DNA of 33,635 nucleotides from a virus. The translations under genes and the position numbers were made by a program. This document shows positions 23,447-31,416 of the stretch, piece by piece (position 1 is the stretch's first letter; every line of letters starts with the position of its first letter). The stretch covers positions 1 to 33,635 of the IMG/VR virus record IMGVR_UViG_3300043544_000319; one strand, 5' to 3'. The notes beneath the pieces are model-generated. The model saw only the letters and a program-made list of their open reading frames with translations, did no database searches and was not told the origin of the DNA.

Positions 23447-24109
23447 ATGCAAGCACATAAGACCCATTTCACGACGACTTTTCGGTACTACGACTTCGAT
23501 CGCACGCGTCGCGCCGCGATTGCGCGGTACACAGCGGTCATCCTGTGGGACGCGGGACACGGCTCGATTCCTGAACCTGGCATCAACCCCGAAGCGGGGC
23601 TAATCGTCTCCGCTGGGAACCCGACGCAGCACTGGGCGAATGTCGCGCAAGGCGCCACGCAGCAGTGGGCGCTGGTGCGACCCATCATCGGCGTCACGCT
23701 CCAGTTCGCACTGGACGGGAAAGAGGTAATGGTCGCACTGGACGGGATTACCCCGCTCATCGTGAACGCGCAGGTAAACGCGGGCGACTTGCTGTTCGCG
23801 GCGCTGGCAGGCGGCGACACGACGGCAGGGAACCGACTGCTGGTACGCTCGTCATCGCAGACGCCGTTCAGTCGCATCCCCGAACTCCGTCCGATTATCC
23901 ACCCAGAGTTCGGACGCGACTACAACTTCCTCATTACCCCCGTGCGTGCGCTCGCGAACAGCGACCCAGCGTTTAACCGCACGGCTCACAACCAGCAGCA
24001 GCGGTTCTTCCCCATCGGCATCGCGCTGCGTTCGACGACCTCCGACGCAGCGACGAACCCGCAGGTCATCCCTGTCCGCCTGCTGACAGGCACCGTATTC
24101 GTGCAATAA
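23447..24109 (+). CDS. Capsid decoration (cement) protein
   Basis: A 220-residue protein between protease/scaffold and major capsid genes, the normal place for a head decoration protein. Its second quarter matches the DUF2190/cement pattern: TQQWALVRPIIGVTLQFALDGK, then MVALDGITPLIVNAQVNAGDLLFAA. The end, FPIGIALRSTTSD...VRLLTGTVFV, is the usual closing strand set. The protein would bind the outer capsid surface and stabilise the expanded shell. A strong AGGGGGTG lies 7-14 nt before ATG 23447; an out-of-frame ATG at 23443 is not used. About twice the length of minimal decoration proteins. Confidence 0.7.
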   Translation: MQAHKTHFTTTFRYYDFDRTRRAAIARYTAVILWDAGHGSIPEPGINPEAGLIVSAGNPTQHWANVAQGATQQWALVRPIIGVTLQFALDGKEVMVALDGITPLIVNAQVNAGDLLFAALAGGDTTAGNRLLVRSSSQTPFSRIPELRPIIHPEFGRDYNFLITPVRALANSDPAFNRTAHNQQQRFFPIGIALRSTTSDAATNPQVIPVRLLTGTVFVQ

Positions 24110-24121
24110 GGAGGTAAGAAG

Positions 24122-25072
24122 ATGGCAGTCGCACAAGCGCAACGAGTTCACTACGATGAGGTGCTGACGAATGTCAGCGTCAAGTACCGTCCCGAAGGGT
24201 ACATCGCGGAGCGCATCTTCCCGACGATGCCTGTGAAGAAGGAAAGCGACTTGTTCTATGTGTACGACCTCTCCGCGTTTCGGTATGTCGACGACACGCG
24301 GCAGGACGGCGACACGGCGAAGCAGGCGTCGTTCGGATGGAAGGCAGACTGGTACATGTGCGAGCAGCACTCGCTGCGCGATATAATCACACCGCGCCAG
24401 CGTGAGAATGTGTCGGGGCCCATCGACTTGGAAGTCGACATGACGGAGCATCTGACCGACCTGTTGCTGCTCAACCGCGAGATCCGCGCGGCGCGTACCC
24501 TGCGCGACCCAGCAAACAACCTGCATGCGTTCACGCCGTCGACGGCGTGGGATAACTATACCGTCGCGTCGCCGAAGACCGACCTGATTAACGCGAGCAA
24601 CCTCATCTTCACGGCGACGGGGCGTCGTCCGAATGTGGTCGTGATTCCTTCGACGATTGCGCGGCGGATGCTGGCAATCGAGGAGATCAAGGAAGAGCGA
24701 CGCTATGTGACGGACTTGACCCAGAGCGGCCTCCCGCAGAATCTGTGGGGTCTGGAAGTGCTGGAAGCGGCGGCGCTCCAGCTCCCGACAGACCCGTTCG
24801 GCTCGCGCAGTCTCGACCCGCAGGAAATCACGCTGACCAGTCGGATGGATGAGATATGGGGACGCGATGTCTGGGTGGGCTATGTCGATAAGCCAGGTCT
24901 GCGTCGTCTGACCTACGGGGCGACCTTCGAGGCGCGTCAGCGGAATGTGCGCACCTACATCGATGTCGAACGCGACGGCGGCACATGGATCGAGGTGGAC
25001 TGGATTTACACGCACAAGGTCATCGCACGCGCATGCGGGGTGCTAATCCAGAATGTGATGTCGGCAGCGTAA
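24122..25072 (+). CDS. Major capsid protein (HK97 fold)
   Basis: A 316-residue protein that builds the shell. It matches a common phage capsid family: a start like YDEVLTNVSVKYRPEGYIAERIFPTMPVKKESDLFYVYD, a spine-helix region (VDMTEHLTDLLLLNREIRAARTL), a P-domain segment (TGRRPNVVVIPSTIARRMLAIEE), and an end typical of the A-domain and final strand (WVGYVDKPGLRRLTYGATFEA, VDWIYTHKVIARACGVLI). There is no long N-terminal delta domain, so scaffolding must come from the separate scaffold region. AAGGAGGT just before ATG 24122 is the strongest ribosome binding site in the window. A perfect hairpin follows its stop codon. Confidence 0.9.
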   Translation: MAVAQAQRVHYDEVLTNVSVKYRPEGYIAERIFPTMPVKKESDLFYVYDLSAFRYVDDTRQDGDTAKQASFGWKADWYMCEQHSLRDIITPRQRENVSGPIDLEVDMTEHLTDLLLLNREIRAARTLRDPANNLHAFTPSTAWDNYTVASPKTDLINASNLIFTATGRRPNVVVIPSTIARRMLAIEEIKEERRYVTDLTQSGLPQNLWGLEVLEAAALQLPTDPFGSRSLDPQEITLTSRMDEIWGRDVWVGYVDKPGLRRLTYGATFEARQRNVRTYIDVERDGGTWIEVDWIYTHKVIARACGVLIQNVMSAA

Positions 25073-25074
25073 GC

Positions 25075-25111
25075 GTAGCGGGTGCGCTCTGATGCGGAGC
25101 GCACCCGCTAC
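25075..25111 (+). terminator. Perfect 15-bp hairpin after the capsid gene
   Basis: GTAGCGGGTGCGCTC (25075-25089) pairs with 25097-25111 around the loop TGATGCG. It starts 3 nt after the capsid stop. No T-run follows. It could reduce read-through to the downstream genes or protect the 3' end of the abundant capsid mRNA. The stem composition resembles the hairpin at 22383. Confidence 0.65.
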
Positions 25112-25133
25112 CATGCACTACAGGAGGATAACG

Positions 25134-25715
25134 ATGCGAGTCTGGTGGGCGTCCGTACTGCTTAGCGAGCATGCAGCTAACCGCTCATACGAGCCGTTGG
25201 TGGAACGCGCTCGGAACGCGAAGAATCACATGGAACTCGGCGACGCACTGCTTGAACTGCACAAGCACGCCTACGAGCAGGACGACCCCGAACATCCCGT
25301 GCATAAACATCTGGACGACATTCTTCAGCACTACGCGAAGCATAACGAGAAGATGCTCAACGACGCGTTCCACTATCTGATAGGGAGCCACAGTGTCCGC
25401 TGGCAAGACGCGCATCGAACGACGCCGCACTTGAAGCATGTGTTCGGACTACTGGAGCGAACGCCGACGCTTCATGCGACGGTACATCTCGGTAAGTTCG
25501 CCGAGCATGGGAACTTAGATGCATTCGGATCAGCGCACGGGTGGCTCCTTCGTAATCCGCGCAAACACCATTACTTCGGCATGCACATCCTGCCTCACCT
25601 CAATCGCGAGCTGTCTCGCAGGCGCGTCTTTGTTAAGCCCTCGCATCCTTACCTGAAAATGATAAAGCAAGACTACGAAGATTTTGCTCGTAGGTACAGG
25701 GGGAGTGATGATTAG
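25134..25715 (+). CDS. Helical hypothetical protein with N-terminal RVWW tag
   Basis: A 193-residue protein, not assigned to a family. Its first 12 residues (MRVWWASVLLSE) match the N-terminal element of the AAA+ and VWA proteins further downstream. The rest is histidine-rich and helical (ELGDALLELHKHAYEQ, HLDDILQHYAKHNEKMLNDAFHYLI). AGGAGG 5-10 nt upstream fixes ATG 25134; an in-frame ATG at 25092 lies inside the hairpin region. It directly follows the capsid gene, separated by the hairpin, so it is likely made at lower level. A packaged internal head protein is possible, but this is inference. Confidence 0.75.
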   Translation: MRVWWASVLLSEHAANRSYEPLVERARNAKNHMELGDALLELHKHAYEQDDPEHPVHKHLDDILQHYAKHNEKMLNDAFHYLIGSHSVRWQDAHRTTPHLKHVFGLLERTPTLHATVHLGKFAEHGNLDAFGSAHGWLLRNPRKHHYFGMHILPHLNRELSRRRVFVKPSHPYLKMIKQDYEDFARRYRGSDD

Positions 25716-25717
25716 CC

Positions 25718-26146
25718 ATGTCGTGGGTGACGCCAGCGCAGGTACGGTTCTATGTGCGCAATCTGGAGCCGATTGACGATTCCGTGTTGCAGGCGGCTAT
25801 CGATGCTGCGGAGTCGTACATCCGTTCGCGTTTGGTACGGCTGTACCCGCGCATGATGGCGACGAACGAGCCTGCAAAACCGCCTATACCGACGATAGCG
25901 ATGCAGTTGGCGGCGGCGCTGGTGGAGGCGCGAACGCTGGCGATAACCAACATCGGGGCGAGCATGAACCCCTACGCACAGCAGTTGTACCAGCAGGCGG
26001 AAGACGAGTTGCAGCGACTGGAACGGGGCTGGGCGCATGTGCTGGGCGAGTCGGTCGAATGGATGCTTCCAGTATTCGCGCCGCTGTCGCAGCCGACGCC
26101 CGTGCGGAGCGTTCGGAGTGTACGGCGCACGGGAAGCGGATGGTAA
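25718..26146 (+). CDS. Head-tail connector protein (gp36/DUF1320-like)
   Basis: A 142-residue protein after the capsid genes. The pattern PAQVRFYVRNLEPIDDSVLQAAIDAAESYIRSRL, then LYPRM, PPIPTIAMQLAAALVEARTL and YQQAEDELQRL matches small helical adaptors that dock under the portal (DUF1320 and gp6-like families): paired helices with an acidic start and a tyrosine-proline turn. Length is typical. It begins 3 nt after the preceding stop, and GGGGGAG lies 12 nt before the ATG, somewhat far. The arginine/serine-rich C-terminus (VRSVRSVRRTGSG) is probably disordered. Confidence 0.7.
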   Translation: MSWVTPAQVRFYVRNLEPIDDSVLQAAIDAAESYIRSRLVRLYPRMMATNEPAKPPIPTIAMQLAAALVEARTLAITNIGASMNPYAQQLYQQAEDELQRLERGWAHVLGESVEWMLPVFAPLSQPTPVRSVRSVRRTGSGW

Positions 26147-26149
26147 TCT

Positions 26150-26644
26150 ATGACGCGATGGCGGGAGATGCTCGTCGCTTTGGAGCGCGGTCATGAGACC
26201 TGCGAATATGAGCTGTTTGCGGAGTGTGTGCGCGACTGCGCGTTTGCGTGGTATCTCAAGGCGTACCATATCGAGACCGAAGAGGCGGAGTCGCTGGCGA
26301 ACGAGGTCGCGGTCAAGCTGTGGGTAAACGCGCCGCGCATCCGCTTAGAGAGCGCAGAGCGGTACATCCGTCGCGCGATTGCGAACACGGGTCGTGAGTA
26401 CCTGCGCAAGCGGAAGGAGATTGCATACAACGAGTGGGATATTATGTGTGCGATGCACGCTGAGGCGTCTGGTGATGCGCTGGAATGGACGGCGACTCTG
26501 GCAGTGATGTCGCCAGAGGAGCGTGAGGTGGCGGAACGGCTCGTGTCGGGTCAATCGCGCACGGATATAGGACGCGAGCTGGGCATGAGCAGTAGGTATC
26601 TTGACGCGGTCATCGAATCGATTCGTCGGAGGCTGAAAGAATGA
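26150..26644 (+). CDS. Sigma-70-family-like factor (ECF-type)
   Basis: A 164-residue protein with the two-domain plan of small sigma factors. Residues 45-90 resemble region 2, which binds core polymerase and the -10 box: EEAESLANEVAVKLWVNAP, then SAERYIRRAIANTGREYLRKRKE. Residues 120-164 resemble region 4: SPEEREVAERLVSGQSRTDIGRELGMSSRYLDAVIESIRRRL, with a helix-turn-helix at 136-160. The similarity is by pattern only; some phage transcription or packaging HTH proteins look alike. The position among head genes is unusual and suggests late-gene timing. It starts 3 nt after the connector stop and overlaps the next gene by ATGA. Confidence 0.65.
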   Translation: MTRWREMLVALERGHETCEYELFAECVRDCAFAWYLKAYHIETEEAESLANEVAVKLWVNAPRIRLESAERYIRRAIANTGREYLRKRKEIAYNEWDIMCAMHAEASGDALEWTATLAVMSPEEREVAERLVSGQSRTDIGRELGMSSRYLDAVIESIRRRLKE

Positions 26645-26988
26645 AGCGACCGCCGATTGTGCAGGAGATTCTGCAGGTGGAGGACATCGACGCGCTGTTG
26701 GAGCGTGTCCGTGATGTTGGCGTCGCATGCGCCATGGCGCGTCTGGGCGATGCGGATCCGCGCGAGCTGCTGCAGCACCTGTTGGACTTAGCCGAGTCGT
26801 ATCAGGGCGACCCCGACTCTTCGCCGTGGATGATACTGGTCGGTCTCATCGATGTGCTTGCGGATGAGGTGCGCAACAGCGACGCGCCGAGCGACACGGA
26901 TTTGGTCTCACGAGTCGACGCGCTGGTTTCGTCTGCGTATACTCATCATGGAGCGTCTCATGCGAATCGTTACATCGAATCGGATTAA
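26641..26988 (+). CDS. Small helical hypothetical protein
   Basis: A 115-residue acidic, mostly helical protein, unrecognised (VEDIDALLERVRDVGVACAMARLG, ELLQHLLDLAESYQ, WMILVGLIDVLADEVR). It begins on the ATGA of the sigma-like gene and ends 29 nt inside the AAA+ gene, so it belongs to the same operon. GGAG inside its end is the ribosome binding site of the ATPase. A partner or regulator of its neighbours is the simplest guess. Confidence 0.65.
   Translation: MKRPPIVQEILQVEDIDALLERVRDVGVACAMARLGDADPRELLQHLLDLAESYQGDPDSSPWMILVGLIDVLADEVRNSDAPSDTDLVSRVDALVSSAYTHHGASHANRYIESD
26938..26959 (+). promoter_or_regulatory. Possible -10 box and ribosome binding site for the ATPase
   Basis: CGTATACT (TATACT 26938-26943) lies 16 nt before ATG 26960, with GGAG at 26950-26953 between them. 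It lacks the following T and CG of the main motif. An in-frame ATG at 26948 would be only 4 nt from the box, too close, so 26960 is preferred. Confidence 0.35.
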
Positions 26989-29584
26989 TCGCAAGCGTCG
27001 CGTCTGGTGGCGCACGGTGCTGTTCTCGGAGCGGTACGAGTACCATCCGAGTATCCCGCACCATTCGGGGCTGCGTCAAGACCCGATGTCGCGTGGTCTG
27101 CACCCTGAGAAGCGAATGGTGCATCGCGAGGGCACGACCTTCCAGCAGACTTACTGGGTGCGCGGCGAGCGCGGCGAGCCGCTCGAAGCACGCAGGCAGA
27201 AGTCTTCACCTGCACCACCATCCATACCACCTCCTCCTTCCATGTCTCCTCCACAGGCGCCCGCGTCGTCGCACGACGCGGGCGCACCTCCAACGCCTAC
27301 AGAGCTGGAAGTCGAACAGCTCCCTGAAGAGGTACGCGAGTCTCTGCGCAACGCCATCGACCGACTGAACCCGATGGAGCGCCAGATGATGCTCGCACAT
27401 CTCGCCGTGCGTATCCACGAGAACGGGAACGCCGTCGGACACCCCGTGATGATGCTCTCCGCCCCTGGCGTGGGCAAGACCACGCTGTGGGAATCGATGA
27501 TGAACATGAGCGACGCCATGTCGGAACAGGGCGCCGCGCCGTTCCGCACCCACATCGTGAATGTGCAATCGGCAGTCTACAACATTACCGAGCAGATGGG
27601 CGCACAAGCTATCGAGGAGGGCATGGTGCGGTTCATGTTCACGGCGGATTTGGAACACAAGATTCAGTATTGCAAGCAGCATGGCGTACCGCTGGTGCTG
27701 GTGTTCGACGAGGCGACGAAGGCGCCCCAGATTCTGCAGACGATGCTGTCGCTCATCACGAACGGCATCATCGCTGACCGTCGGCTGGGTGTTCCGTTCC
27801 GCATCGTGATGATCGGTAACCGCGCGGACTGGGAAGAAGAGATGGGCAAGATGCGCTCCTCGCTGGTTCCGTTCGCGGACAGGTTCCTCTACTATGTGAC
27901 GACGCCGTCGGAAGAGGACGAGTATGTACGCGCGATTAAGTCGTTGTTTGAGCAGGAGGCGTCGCGCGAAGTGGAAGGTGCGGGTGAGCGTCTGCGTCGG
28001 TTCGTTCTGGATTATGACGAAGAGGCGGAGCGAGAAGCGGAAGAGGCGCGTCGGGCGCGTCAGGCATCGTCGCCTGAGCTGGCGGGCGCGGCGGGCGAGC
28101 TGGAACAGATGCGGGCGAAACTGGAGACGGGTCGTCCCGCACGCGAGGTGCTGCGCGAGCATCAAGGGCTGATGACGCTGCTGAAACTGATGTCGTCGCG
28201 CGGGCTACGCTCGGATCTCCGTGCGGAATGCGCAAAGACGAACTACCGCATCGCGAGTGCGCTCATAGACGCGATGCTATCAGGCGACCTCGCGGGGATG
28301 TGGCATAACTTCAAGTCTGACCCGAACTATATGCCCGATTACGCCTCGATGGATTCCGACCGCAAGCATATGTCGCCGCGGCGCGTGATGATACTCGCCG
28401 ATCAGCTGTCCGTGTTGTTCGCGCTGGGATACGACTTGGACTCGCCAGAGGTGGAGCGGTTCCTCGCATGTAATGTGGGACGCCCGAACATCCCGAAGAT
28501 TCACGAGATTATCCAGACGGCACTCAAGCCGCGAGGCGCGGAATCGGTCGAAGCGATTATGGACGACGCTGCAGGGAGCGAGGCGCATCACGGTCGGACA
28601 GTGCATCGCGCGACGCGGGTACACGACGCCGCGACGCATGAGGGCGTGTTCATCACCCATTCCGACCGCGCGAAGGAGGCGGGCGCAAAGGATACCCGCG
28701 CGACCTTTAAGAACCAGCCGATTGAGACCGTCGACGACTTGATTCGCGTGCTATCCAGCGACGACACGCCCCCATCGCAGCAACCCTACGGGTTCTCGCT
28801 CCCACTGCACTATCTGGATACCGACACGGGCAAGCTGCATGTCGGCACGAACCCCGACGGGACATCCGAACTGCACATGCCAGGGTTCGACTCGCACGCA
28901 TCGGTCGACCTCACGCGCTCGAAGCACCTGCTCCACTTGGCGGGTCATCACGGCGCGCCTGCGGCGCATGCGCTACACCTTGAAGCGGTCGACCCGCGCT
29001 CGCCGCTGGGACGGGGCGTGCGTGCAATACTCGGTTCGGGCAACCCCGAAATCGTCGCACAGCGCCTGCACGACACGCACACAGAGACGGAACGCAGTCT
29101 CAACCGTCTCGACGGTCTGCTGGAGACTCTCGCACAGAACCACGATGCATCGACGGTGCATGCGATTTCGCGCGAGGCGCATCGCGCGGCTGCAGGGATG
29201 GGACTGCTGTCGATGTTCCATACGCCCGTCATCGATGTAGAATCGGGGCAGGAGATACTCCCAGAGGAGATTCAAGACGAGTACCGCGCCTACCATGAGG
29301 ATGCGCGTCGCAAGCAGCACGCGGAACTCGGTCGACTGGCAGGTCATGCGCCTGAGCATGTGGCGCAGGTGCTGTCGCATCCCGCCGTGAATGTCGCGCC
29401 GTTGCATGCGAGCGCACGCGGCAGAATCCGAGACACGATAGAACGGCACTGGGAGACGGTCAATAATGTGTGGGAGCATCTCTCGCCCGAGCATCGCGAG
29501 GAGCTGCTCCACGCACTGCATCTGCTGAGCGCACACGGTCACCTGACCGATGCACCGTATGGTACAATCGCCGAGAGACGATGA
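26960..29584 (+). CDS. MoxR-type AAA+ ATPase with N-terminal phage tag
   Basis: An 874-residue protein. Residues 1-70 carry the shared tag: RVWWRTVLFSE (14-24), LHPE (47-50), FQQTYWV (61-67). A proline/serine linker follows. The AAA+ module has Walker A APGVGKTT (168-175), Walker B LVLVFDEA (245-252), sensor 1 N287 in MIGNRAD, and downstream helices. A charged coil (EEAEREAEEARRARQ) and long alpha-helical C-terminal regions without known domains complete the protein. MoxR ATPases act as chaperone-like remodellers with a VWA partner, here encoded next and overlapping by ATGA. The length is far above the usual 300-350, so the extra domains probably handle phage-specific substrates. GGAG supports ATG 26960. 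Confidence 0.85.
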   Translation: MRIVTSNRINRKRRVWWRTVLFSERYEYHPSIPHHSGLRQDPMSRGLHPEKRMVHREGTTFQQTYWVRGERGEPLEARRQKSSPAPPSIPPPPSMSPPQAPASSHDAGAPPTPTELEVEQLPEEVRESLRNAIDRLNPMERQMMLAHLAVRIHENGNAVGHPVMMLSAPGVGKTTLWESMMNMSDAMSEQGAAPFRTHIVNVQSAVYNITEQMGAQAIEEGMVRFMFTADLEHKIQYCKQHGVPLVLVFDEATKAPQILQTMLSLITNGIIADRRLGVPFRIVMIGNRADWEEEMGKMRSSLVPFADRFLYYVTTPSEEDEYVRAIKSLFEQEASREVEGAGERLRRFVLDYDEEAEREAEEARRARQASSPELAGAAGELEQMRAKLETGRPAREVLREHQGLMTLLKLMSSRGLRSDLRAECAKTNYRIASALIDAMLSGDLAGMWHNFKSDPNYMPDYASMDSDRKHMSPRRVMILADQLSVLFALGYDLDSPEVERFLACNVGRPNIPKIHEIIQTALKPRGAESVEAIMDDAAGSEAHHGRTVHRATRVHDAATHEGVFITHSDRAKEAGAKDTRATFKNQPIETVDDLIRVLSSDDTPPSQQPYGFSLPLHYLDTDTGKLHVGTNPDGTSELHMPGFDSHASVDLTRSKHLLHLAGHHGAPAAHALHLEAVDPRSPLGRGVRAILGSGNPEIVAQRLHDTHTETERSLNRLDGLLETLAQNHDASTVHAISREAHRAAAGMGLLSMFHTPVIDVESGQEILPEEIQDEYRAYHEDARRKQHAELGRLAGHAPEHVAQVLSHPAVNVAPLHASARGRIRDTIERHWETVNNVWEHLSPEHREELLHALHLLSAHGHLTDAPYGTIAERR
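29563..29580 (+). promoter_or_regulatory. Possible internal promoter of the VWA gene
   Basis: TACAAT (29563-29568) is 12 nt before ATG 29581, with CGAGAGAC between acting as a weak ribosome binding site. It is similar to but not a full copy of the leaderless motif (no T after the box). Confidence 0.3.
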
Positions 29585-31416
29585 TCAAGTCGCGCGTGGT
29601 CTGGTGGGATTCGGTCATCCTGAGCGACCCGTCGCACGGAGGCAGGCTCCATCCCGAACCGCACATGGTGCGCGGGACGCACGGGATGTTCCAGCGGCGG
29701 TACTGGGTACTTCCAGAGTCTGCCATGCATGCCCGCGCGGAGTCAGGAACGCCGTCGGAACCCGCGCCTGCATCGTCGTCGCAGTCTCTGGCGCGAGCGC
29801 AGGAAATCGTCGGGAACGCCTTCACACGACTGCGCTCGGTGTTCCCGTCCCTCTCACGCTTGCTCCCGTTCCAGAAGATTGTCTACACGAACGAGCTGGA
29901 TACGATGGCGGTCGACCCGTTCGGACACCTCTACATCTCGCCAGACTTCGTGACGCGCGAGATACCGCGAATCATGGCGGAACAGCACCAGAAGCGCACG
30001 GGACAGAAGATAAGCGAGTCTGACCTCGTGCGGGCGACCGTCGACATGGTGCAGGTGGTGCTGTTGCACGAGGCGCTGCACCTCGCGCTCACCCACTTCC
30101 CACGATTCGATGACTATAAGCGTCTCAATCGCGATATTATCGCCGAGCTGGAACGAGCAGGGGTGAGTCCGCACTCGGTATTCAACGATGTGGCGGATCT
30201 GGAAATCAACACGCTCATCGAGGGGCTGCTGAAGTCGATGCGCGAGGCGCGTGTCGTCTCGCCAGAGGCGAACTTCGATTGGGCAATACACAAGCTTGAG
30301 GATTGCGATCCCTACCTGCCGTGGGAGTCGAACTACCGCACGCATGCGCTGAACCAAATCGCAGAGGCAGAGTCGCAGAAGTCGCAACAGTCGCAGTCGT
30401 CGCAGAAGGCGAAGTCGCAGTCGGGCGGAAGTCGCTCGCAGTCGGGCGGAAGTCAGTCGCAGCAGTCGTCGCAGTCGCAGCAGTCGTCGCAGTCGCAGCA
30501 GTCGTCGCAGTCGCAGTCGGGCGGGGCAAAAGGCAAGCAAGCATCCCAGAGTCCGTTGGGGAGCGACATGCTGGACGAGAACCATGAGCTGGTGCGTCGC
30601 ACGGTCGAGCGTCGCGCGGCAGAATCGGGCATGACGCCTGAGGAATACATGGAGCGTGAGCGGAACCGCACGGCACGCGAGTCGCACGCGGCGTCGGACG
30701 AGATGAGTCGGAAGGCTGCCAAGGGCAGCGCAGACGCGCAGCGTCTCATCAGCACGATTCGGGGCATGCGTCGCGTGAATTGGCAGCAGGTGCTGCGCGA
30801 GTTCATGAGCGCATCGATGGGATTCGCGCGTCGATGGCGTCCGAACATCGCCATCGGACGCAGGCACCCGTCACAGCTCGCCGTCGGGAATGTGCTGCTC
30901 CCGCGCGGGATACGACGCGACTCGATGCGTATACTGGTACTCGTCGATGCGTCGGGCTCCATAGACGACGCGATGCTCAGCAAGTTTCTGGGTCACATGC
31001 AAGACCTCGCCGAGAACTCTGGCGCGGATGAGGGCGTTCAGTTTACCTTCGTGCCGTTCACAAGCACCCTGCACGCTGAACACGCGATTGAGGTTAACGC
31101 TGAGGAACTGCGCAGCCGAATGAAGGACATCGCGAAACAGTTGCAGGTATCTGGCGGGACGGATGTGACGGGTAGTCTCATGCAAGCCGTCGATGAGCTA
31201 ATCGTGCCGCGCCAGAGGGATGAAGAGGGCGGGTACAGCGGCGTGCTGGTGCTAACGGACGGGGAGACCAGCTGGGACGGCGACTGGGACGCACAGTTCC
31301 GACAGAAGACGCAGGGGATGCCCCTGCGAATCGGTATTACGGAGAATACCTACGGTCAGTATTGGCAGTCGCATCCGTCGCTTCCGAATCTGTCGTTTCC
31401 GCTTCCGATGGGGTAG
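29581..31416 (+). CDS. VWA-domain protein with HExxH metallopeptidase-like domain (DUF2201 type) and phage tag
   Basis: A 611-residue protein. The tag is at residues 5-43: RVVWWDSVILSD, LHPE, MV, FQRRYWV. The N-terminal domain has LLHEALHLALTHF (HEALH 163-167), a zinc-peptidase motif of the DUF2201 family. A serine/glutamine linker covers about 262-316. The C-terminal VWA domain has a complete MIDAS: DASGS (456-460), T527 in GGTDVTG, D560 in LTDGE. This is the usual partner of MoxR ATPases, delivering or adapting substrates. ATG 29581 overlaps the ATPase stop; earlier in-frame starts lie within the ATPase gene. The tail overlaps a convergent minus-strand gene by 80 bp. Confidence 0.88.
   Translation: MIKSRVVWWDSVILSDPSHGGRLHPEPHMVRGTHGMFQRRYWVLPESAMHARAESGTPSEPAPASSSQSLARAQEIVGNAFTRLRSVFPSLSRLLPFQKIVYTNELDTMAVDPFGHLYISPDFVTREIPRIMAEQHQKRTGQKISESDLVRATVDMVQVVLLHEALHLALTHFPRFDDYKRLNRDIIAELERAGVSPHSVFNDVADLEINTLIEGLLKSMREARVVSPEANFDWAIHKLEDCDPYLPWESNYRTHALNQIAEAESQKSQQSQSSQKAKSQSGGSRSQSGGSQSQQSSQSQQSSQSQQSSQSQSGGAKGKQASQSPLGSDMLDENHELVRRTVERRAAESGMTPEEYMERERNRTARESHAASDEMSRKAAKGSADAQRLISTIRGMRRVNWQQVLREFMSASMGFARRWRPNIAIGRRHPSQLAVGNVLLPRGIRRDSMRILVLVDASGSIDDAMLSKFLGHMQDLAENSGADEGVQFTFVPFTSTLHAEHAIEVNAEELRSRMKDIAKQLQVSGGTDVTGSLMQAVDELIVPRQRDEEGGYSGVLVLTDGETSWDGDWDAQFRQKTQGMPLRIGITENTYGQYWQSHPSLPNLSFPLPMG
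30366..30530 (+). repeat. Ser/Gln-rich repetitive linker in the VWA gene
   Basis: Short in-frame repeats of CAGTCGCAGCAGTCGTCG and relatives encode SQ/QQS units between the metallopeptidase-like and VWA domains. Probably a flexible linker, with replication-slippage length variation expected. Confidence 0.85.

Noticed and set aside
24375-24395. TATAAT inside the capsid gene (GATATAATCAC)
   Set aside because: It lacks the following T and CG, and no in-frame start lies near; probably chance.
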